This document shows, in pieces, positions 4,936-9,927 of a DNA stretch of 9,927 bases. A program made the translations under genes and the position numbers. Numbering within the stretch: the stretch's first letter is position 1; each line of letters starts with the position of its first letter. Below the pieces are notes generated by a model that saw nothing but the letters and a program-made list of their open reading frames with translations, was not told where the DNA came from and made no database searches. The DNA is from Desulfovibrionales bacterium GWA2_65_9 (lineage in GTDB: Bacteria; Desulfobacterota; Desulfovibrionia; Desulfovibrionales; Desulfovibrionaceae), in assembly GCA_001799475.1 (NCBI GenBank), contig MGTN01000012.1, forward strand, positions 3,038 through 12,964. Direction: 5' to 3'.

Positions 4936-6708
4936 ATGGGACGCCCTGGAGTTCCGGGAACCTGCGGCCTCATTGCCGCCCTCGTGCTCTGCCTGTTGGG
5001 CAGCCTGGGCCTGTGGCCCGCGCCCGAGGCCCGCGCCGGGGCCGAGGACCGTGCCGGGGGGCTGCGCATAGGCCTGGAAGATGCGGCGTTCAAGGATTTC
5101 ATTCTGTTCATGGGCCAGTTCTCGGGCAAGAACCCGGTGTTCCGCGTGGACCAGCTGCCCGATGCCACGGTGACCCTGGTCTCGCGCCAGAGCGTGGCCG
5201 AGGCTGAACTGGCGCAGATGCAGGCCCTGGTGCTCAGCGTTGCGGGCTTGAGCGCCATCCCGCGCGGCGAGGTCGTGTATCTGCTGCCCGATTCCAGGCG
5301 CCCGGTCCAGCCAGCCGGGCCGACGCAGATCCTGGCCCTGCGGCTCAGCCAGGGGCTCGCTCCGGGGCAGGTGGCCTGCGTGCTGGAGCGTCTGCGCTCA
5401 GACGTCGGCCAGGTGGCCGCCGCCGACCAGGGCCGCTGGGTGGTCCTGCGCGACCGGGCCGAACGGGTGGCCCGCGCACGCACGGTGCTCACGGCCCTGG
5501 AGTCCGCGCCGACCGGGGCTGTGCTTGAGCTTGCGCCCCTGGGGCGGGCCGAGGCGCGGCTGGCGGCGCGCAAGCTGGACATGCATTTTCGGGGCTTGCC
5601 GGGGCAGGCCCCGGTGGTTCTGGCCCTGGAGTGGAGCAACTCCGTGCTCCTGGCCGGGAACGTCGATCAGCTCGCCCAGGCCCAGCGCCTGCTCGCGCAG
5701 ATGGACGAGGGCGGCCGCGAGGCCCCGGCGCTCAGGGCCTTCCGGCTGCGCTACGCCAGGGCCGAGAAGGTGGCCGGGGTGCTGCGGGGGCTGGCCGGGT
5801 CGGACAAGCGCCTAGCAGGCCTGCGCGTGCGCGTGGACGCCGAGGCGGGCGCGGTGGTGGTGCTGGCCGAGCCGGAGCTCATGGTCCGGGTGGAGCGCCT
5901 GGTGGAGGATATGGACCAGCCCCGGCCCCGGGTGCTGGTGGAGGCCCTGGTGCTGGAGCTGCCGACGCGGATTTCCGGCCAGGCCCCGGTTCTGGCGGTA
6001 ACTCCTGGTCCGGGGGGCGGGGCGCCGGTGCTCGCGGACCCGCCGCCGGGTTCGCCTGCCGACTCGCGCGGCTTTGACCAGGTGGCCGTGGGCCTGGGCG
6101 TGAGCCTGCGCGGGCGGATGCCGGGCGGGTCCGCGGCCGGATCGGCAAGCGGATCGGCGGTCGGACCGGCGGACGGAGCCTCAACCGCGCAGACCGGACC
6201 GGCGGAGCTGGACGTTTTGGCCGCGCAACTGGCCGCAGACTCCGAGGTGCGGGTGCTGGCCCGGCCCAGGGCTGCAGTTCCGGATGGCGGCGACATGCGC
6301 CTGAGCATCACCCGGCCAGCTCCGGTTGGGACAGGACCGGGCGTGGAGAGCCAGCGGCTGGCGTTCACGCCGCACCAGGACGCGGAGGGCGGACCGGTGT
6401 CTGTGCGCGTGAGCCTGGAGCATGCCGAGGCTCCGGGCCGGCTCCAGGTGGCCGAGGCGCTGTTGCCCGAGGGCGCGCTGTTGCTGTTGGTGGCCGAGTA
6501 CCCGGACGCCAAGGAGCCGGGGGCCAAGGACGCAGGTGGCGTGGTCCAGGGTGGAGCGGATACTGGCGCAGGCTGGACCTTGTTTTCTTCCCGCCAGCAG
6601 GCCCAGGCCGGGTCTCGGCGGATGGGCATCGTGCTCATGGCGCGAGTGATTCGGGGCAAGGAGCCAGCGCCGGGCGCAAGCCGGGGCTTAGGCGAGGCAA
6701 AACCATAA
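4936..6708 (+). CDS. gspD: GspD-like type II secretion secretin (diverged barrel domain)
   Basis: A 590-residue protein expected to form the outer-membrane channel. Seen, numbered from ATG 4936: a signal peptide (1-34, hydrophobic core GLIAALVLCLLGSLGLW, cut after ARA); an N0 domain (about 43-119, LEDAAFKDFILFMGQFSGKN to EVVYLLP); N1, N2 and N3 repeats (about 130-189, 194-257, 266-327); and a secretin region (about 332-574). N0-N3 fit GspD well. The barrel region is diverged: VRVLARPRA (438-446) and LFSSRQQAQAGSRRMGIVLM (549-568) align by eye with conserved secretin segments, but the usual VPxLGxIPxLGxLF-type motif before LFSSR is missing, and a Gly/Ser/Ala-rich stretch lies at 396-415. GspD is commonly about 650 residues, so this is slightly short. 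It may be a specialised or weakly functional secretin. It is probably expressed from the promoter at 4836 as well as by read-through from gspN. Confidence 0.72.
   Translation: MGRPGVPGTCGLIAALVLCLLGSLGLWPAPEARAGAEDRAGGLRIGLEDAAFKDFILFMGQFSGKNPVFRVDQLPDATVTLVSRQSVAEAELAQMQALVLSVAGLSAIPRGEVVYLLPDSRRPVQPAGPTQILALRLSQGLAPGQVACVLERLRSDVGQVAAADQGRWVVLRDRAERVARARTVLTALESAPTGAVLELAPLGRAEARLAARKLDMHFRGLPGQAPVVLALEWSNSVLLAGNVDQLAQAQRLLAQMDEGGREAPALRAFRLRYARAEKVAGVLRGLAGSDKRLAGLRVRVDAEAGAVVVLAEPELMVRVERLVEDMDQPRPRVLVEALVLELPTRISGQAPVLAVTPGPGGGAPVLADPPPGSPADSRGFDQVAVGLGVSLRGRMPGGSAAGSASGSAVGPADGASTAQTGPAELDVLAAQLAADSEVRVLARPRAAVPDGGDMRLSITRPAPVGTGPGVESQRLAFTPHQDAEGGPVSVRVSLEHAEAPGRLQVAEALLPEGALLLLVAEYPDAKEPGAKDAGGVVQGGADTGAGWTLFSSRQQAQAGSRRMGIVLMARVIRGKEPAPGASRGLGEAKP
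6138..6206 (+). repeat. Degenerate short repeats encoding the Gly/Ser/Ala-rich secretin insert
   Basis: CGGATCGGC occurs at 6138-6146 and 6150-6158, and GGACCGGCGGA at 6163-6173 and 6196-6206. They encode a low-complexity part of the secretin and look like a slippage- or duplication-prone tract, so its length may vary between strains. Confidence 0.5.
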
Positions 6709-6724
6709 GGCAGGCGGAAACGGC

Positions 6725-8995
6725 ATGAAGGCCTTTTCTCAGAAGTATGCGCAACTAAGCGAGTTCCTGGACGAACGCCCGGTTTGGCGGAAGGACTGGA
6801 AATGGCTTTTGGTCATCGCGCTCATGGGCTACGGGGGGACGCTGGCGATCCGCCTCATGGACGCAGGCAACTGGGCCGGGCCAGGCCTCATGGCGGGCGG
6901 GGAGAAGCTCCTGGCCACCCATGACTCTTACGGCTGGCTGGCCGGAGCCAAGGGGGTGGGCAATTTCACGCGGTACGGCATGTCCTTGCTGGCGCGTGTC
7001 TTGAGCGGTTTCTTTGAGGCGCCCCTGTGGAAGGTCGCCTTCTGGGCACCGGCCTATCTGGGCAGTTTTATTGCTGTGGGCACGGCTTTCTGGGGCTGGC
7101 TCCTGGGCGGCCGCCGGGCGGCCATCGCCGCGGGCCTGATCGGCGCGCTTGCGCCGGGCTTCTACTACCGTTCCCGGCTTGGGTACTTCGACTCCGACCC
7201 CTTCACCCTGCTCATGCCCCTGCTGCTGGGCTTCATGCTGGCGCATCTGCTCTCGTTTTGCTGTACGCGCGGCTGGTTTGCCACGCCCCAGGAGCGCCAG
7301 GAAGGCGAGCCCATTCCGGCGGCCCTGCCTTGGCTGGCTCTGGGCTACGGCCTGGTGGCGCGCGTGGCGCACTTTGCCCACGACGACATTCGGATGATCG
7401 GCGTTGCCCTGTTCTGGATAGCCATTTTCCTGGCGGCGGCCACGGGCCGTCCCGGCCGTCGGCTGGAGGCCCTCAAGCTCCTGATGGTGTATGCGCTGGC
7501 GGCGTATGCCGGATTCCGGCAACACGGCATTGACGTGTTGGTCCCGACGCAGTTCGGGTTGGCCATTGCTGGCGCGACCATCGGTCTCGTCGTGCTTCTC
7601 TGGCGCAGGCCCGAGCGCTTGCGGCCCCTGCTGGACCACCCCTGGGTCTGGTTGATCGCGCTGCTGATCCTGGCTGTGCTCTGCGACATGTTCGAACCGT
7701 TTGGACCGTTTGCCGCGAAAGTGACGAGCTACCTGAAGCCTGTGACCGACGCGGCCCCGTCCGGCGGCGCAGCCGCAGGGGTGGGGGCCGTGCCAGGCCC
7801 CGTCTATCCCGGCATCACCCAGAGCATTCGCGAGGCCAAGAACGTGGTGGACTGGACGACGTTCTTCGCCGGGGTCTCGGTGACACCCTGGACCGGGGTT
7901 CTGGGCGGGCTCGGGCTGGTGTTCATCCTGGTGCTGCGCCCGGCGTTTTTGCTGACGTTGCCGCTCACGGTCCTGGGCGTGGGCAGCCTGTTCATGGGCG
8001 TGCGCTTCGCCATGTTCGGCGGTCCGTCCTTTGCCCTGGGCCTGGGCCTGGGCGTGCATTGGCTGGCCAAGGCCATCCTGGACCGCACCGGCGCGCGCGA
8101 GAATGTCCTGACCCTGGTGCAGATCCTTTTGGCCGGAGGCTGTCTTTTGGGCTACGCGGGGATCTACCGCAACCTGGCGCCCACCCCGGTGCTGGCTCCG
8201 GCCCACGCCGAGGCCTTGATGAAGCTCAAGACCATTGCGCCCAAGGACGCCTCGGTCTGGACCTGGTGGGACTATGGCTACGCCACGCAATACTATGCCG
8301 AGCGCATGACCCCGACCGACGGCGGCAGGCACGCTGGCCGCGACATCTATCCAACGGCCCTGGCCCTGATGTCGCCCTCCGCCCGCCAAGCGGCCCAGGT
8401 CATCAACATGAGCGCGGGCTTGAACCATGACCCGGCGCGCCGCTGGGACAGGCAGTCGGCCGCCGAGGTGCAGCAGGAGCTCGCCATGCTGGCCGCCTCG
8501 GACCAGCCCATGAAGCGCCCGCCCACGCAGTATGTGGTGGTCTGCTGGGAGAACATGAACCTGCTGCACTGGATGGGTTTTTACGGCGGCTGGGACGTGC
8601 TGGCCGGGAAGGGCACGCCAGCCAGAACCCAGGCGATCGACGAGGCCTTCAATATTGACCAGGGCCGTGGCGTTATGGTCTTCCGGGCTGGCACCGCGCC
8701 GATTGCGATCAAGAGCGTGGACATGCTCGCGGAGCGGGGCACGCGCCGGGTCAGTTTCGCCGTGAACCCGGCCGCGCCGCATCTCGTCATCAACGACGTG
8801 GCCAAGCAGGTCCGGCTCATGGATGACACGGCCTACAACAGCATGGCCGTGCAGCTGCTCATCGGCGACCCGGCCCGGGCCGAGGTGTCCAGCTACTTCA
8901 AACTCGTGCACGAGGGCTTTCCCCTGGTGCGCATTTACGAGGTCCTGCCCCCGGCCCAGGAGCCGCGGGGACAGGCGGAGGCCTTTACCCAATGA
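6725..8995 (+). CDS. pglB: PglB/STT3 family oligosaccharyltransferase
   Basis: A 756-residue inner-membrane enzyme that transfers an oligosaccharide from a polyprenyl-diphosphate carrier to Asn in N-X-S/T sequons on the periplasmic side. Seen: an N-terminal half with many transmembrane segments; ATHDSYGWLAGAKG (64-77), where Asp67 matches the metal-binding Asp of the first external loop; FDSDP (155-159), the second acidic motif; SIRE (367-370), matching the TIxE-type motif with a catalytic-site Glu; and WWDYG (514-518), the sequon-binding signature, at the start of the soluble periplasmic domain. All key motifs are intact, so the enzyme should be active. It is slightly longer than Campylobacter PglB (about 710 residues). 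An NMS sequon (Asn561) lies in its own periplasmic domain. AGGCGGA precedes ATG 6725, 16 bases after the secretin stop. Its end overlaps the aminotransferase start by 4 bases, tying it to sugar-nucleotide synthesis. Confidence 0.94.
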   Translation: MKAFSQKYAQLSEFLDERPVWRKDWKWLLVIALMGYGGTLAIRLMDAGNWAGPGLMAGGEKLLATHDSYGWLAGAKGVGNFTRYGMSLLARVLSGFFEAPLWKVAFWAPAYLGSFIAVGTAFWGWLLGGRRAAIAAGLIGALAPGFYYRSRLGYFDSDPFTLLMPLLLGFMLAHLLSFCCTRGWFATPQERQEGEPIPAALPWLALGYGLVARVAHFAHDDIRMIGVALFWIAIFLAAATGRPGRRLEALKLLMVYALAAYAGFRQHGIDVLVPTQFGLAIAGATIGLVVLLWRRPERLRPLLDHPWVWLIALLILAVLCDMFEPFGPFAAKVTSYLKPVTDAAPSGGAAAGVGAVPGPVYPGITQSIREAKNVVDWTTFFAGVSVTPWTGVLGGLGLVFILVLRPAFLLTLPLTVLGVGSLFMGVRFAMFGGPSFALGLGLGVHWLAKAILDRTGARENVLTLVQILLAGGCLLGYAGIYRNLAPTPVLAPAHAEALMKLKTIAPKDASVWTWWDYGYATQYYAERMTPTDGGRHAGRDIYPTALALMSPSARQAAQVINMSAGLNHDPARRWDRQSAAEVQQELAMLAASDQPMKRPPTQYVVVCWENMNLLHWMGFYGGWDVLAGKGTPARTQAIDEAFNIDQGRGVMVFRAGTAPIAIKSVDMLAERGTRRVSFAVNPAAPHLVINDVAKQVRLMDDTAYNSMAVQLLIGDPARAEVSSYFKLVHEGFPLVRIYEVLPPAQEPRGQAEAFTQ

Positions 8996-9927
8996 GCATT
9001 CCCTTCATCGACCTGAAGACCCAGTACCGCCGCGTGGCGGCCGAGGTGGAACGCGGCATCCAGGCCGTGCTGGCGTCCGGCGCGTACATCAACGGGCCGG
9101 AGGTGGCCCGCCTGGAGGAGCGCCTGGCCGGATACTGCGGCACGCGCTACGCCGTGGGCTGCGCTTCGGGCACGGACGCGCTGATGATGGCGCTTATGGC
9201 CCTGGGCGTCGGCCCGGGCGACGCGGTGTTCTGCCCGCCCTTCACCTTCATGGCCACGGCCGAGGTGGTGGCGCTTCTGGGGGCGACCCCGGTGTTCGTG
9301 GACGTGGACCCGGTGACCTACAACATGGACCCCGCGCAGCTCGACCTGGCCGTGCGCGCCGTGCGCAGCGGGGACGCCGCCCTGTACCCGCTGCCGCAGC
9401 ACGAAGGTCCGCTCAGCCCCAAGGCCGTGATCCCGGTGGACCTCTTCGGCCTTTTAGCCGACTACCCGGCGCTGCTGGCCGTGGCGGCGGCGCACGGGCT
9501 CTTCGTCATTGAGGACGCGGCCCAGGCCTTCGGGGCCACGAGCGAGCTCTCCGGCGCCACGCGCCGGGCCTGCTCCTTCGGGCAGATCGCCTGCACCTCG
9601 TTCTTCCCGGCCAAGCCGCTGGGCTGCTACGGCGACGGCGGCATGTGCTTCACCGACGACCCGGAGTTGCTGGAACTGCTGCGGTCCATCCGCGTGCACG
9701 GCCAGGGCGCAGACAAGTACCAGAACGTGCGCCTGGGCATCACCGGGCGGCTGGACACCATGCAGGCGGCGGTGCTTTTGGCCAAGTTCGAAATCTTCGA
9801 GGACGAGGTGCGCCTGCGCCAGGACGTGGCCCGGCGCTACGCCGAACTGCTCGGCCCGCTGCCCGGCCTGACCCTGCCCGTGGTGCCTGGCGGGAACGTC
9901 TCGGTTTACGCCCAGTACAGCATCCTG
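8992..9927 (+). CDS. DegT/DnrJ/EryC1 PLP-dependent sugar-nucleotide aminotransferase, WbpE-like (partial)
   Basis: A cytoplasmic fold-type I aminotransferase that would convert a keto-sugar nucleotide to an amino sugar, usually with glutamate as donor. Seen over 312 codons to the window edge: FIDLKTQYRR (5-14), INGPEVARLEERLA (33-46), the phosphate-binding SGTDAL (59-64), FTFMATAEVVALLGATPVFV (84-103), VIEDAAQAFGA (172-182) with Asp175 for the PLP ring nitrogen, and SFFPAKPLGCYGDGG (203-217) with Lys208 as the PLP lysine. The segment around Lys208 and the RLDTMQAA motif (253-260) resemble WbpE/WlbC enzymes that make 3-amino sugars of GlcNAcA type, but a PglE-type 4-aminotransferase is not excluded without a full alignment. 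About 50-60 C-terminal residues are probably missing. It starts inside the PglB stop (ATGA, 8992-8995), so the two are very likely translated together and the product probably feeds the PglB glycan. Confidence 0.92.
   Translation, partial: MSIPFIDLKTQYRRVAAEVERGIQAVLASGAYINGPEVARLEERLAGYCGTRYAVGCASGTDALMMALMALGVGPGDAVFCPPFTFMATAEVVALLGATPVFVDVDPVTYNMDPAQLDLAVRAVRSGDAALYPLPQHEGPLSPKAVIPVDLFGLLADYPALLAVAAAHGLFVIEDAAQAFGATSELSGATRRACSFGQIACTSFFPAKPLGCYGDGGMCFTDDPELLELLRSIRVHGQGADKYQNVRLGITGRLDTMQAAVLLAKFEIFEDEVRLRQDVARRYAELLGPLPGLTLPVVPGGNVSVYAQYSIL

Noticed and set aside
4984..5010. Possible lipoprotein signal in the secretin leader (LVLC)
   Set aside because: The residue before Cys is Leu, not the small residue a lipobox needs, and a standard cleavage site (ARA) follows the hydrophobic core.
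6755..8992. A 745-codon open frame on the minus strand opposite pglB
   Set aside because: It is very rich in His, Gln, Gly and Arg with no domain pattern, while the plus strand encodes an intact oligosaccharyltransferase.

Overview
The window is uniformly GC-rich and densely coding, with short intergenic gaps and no tRNA, rRNA, CRISPR array or insertion sequence that I could see. No stretch longer than about 100 bases lacks a gene. The gene set points to a Gram-negative bacterium with an outer membrane. A WWDYG-type bacterial oligosaccharyltransferase, a GspL-M-N-D type II secretion cluster and a PAS protein with a CxxC motif would suit a Desulfovibrio-like member of the Desulfobacterota. That placement is inference from gene content, not a database match.

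Layout. (1) Bases 1-1885, minus strand: the N-terminal 628 codons of a membrane-bound sensor (transmembrane segment, large periplasmic domain, second transmembrane segment, HAMP, two PAS domains), cut off by the window edge before its output domain. (2) Bases 1886-1985: a divergent intergenic region holding a 24-base hairpin/operator-like inverted repeat. (3) Bases 1986-2903, plus: a family 2 glycosyltransferase. (4) Bases 2947-4834, plus: three tightly packed genes for inner-membrane type II secretion components, read as GspL-like (without its cytoplasmic domain), GspM-like and GspN. (5) Bases 4836-4864: a good sigma70-type promoter just after gspN, followed by a GspD-like secretin gene (4936-6708) with recognisable N0-N3 domains and a strongly diverged barrel domain. 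(6) Bases 6725-8995: a PglB/STT3 oligosaccharyltransferase with intact catalytic motifs. (7) Bases 8992-9927: a PLP-dependent sugar aminotransferase of the DegT/WbpE type, overlapping the previous gene by 4 bases and cut off at the window edge.

How they may work together. The aminotransferase would make an amino-sugar nucleotide. Glycosyltransferases, possibly including the one at 1986, would build a lipid-linked oligosaccharide. PglB would transfer it to Asn in N-X-S/T sequons on the periplasmic side. The secretion genes sit between the glycosyltransferase and the transferase on the same strand. GspN carries two sequons in its predicted periplasmic part, so a link between N-glycosylation and type II secretion is a reasonable but untested idea. 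The most notable points are this interleaving of secretion and glycosylation genes, the shortened GspL, and the diverged secretin with a Gly/Ser/Ala-rich insert.
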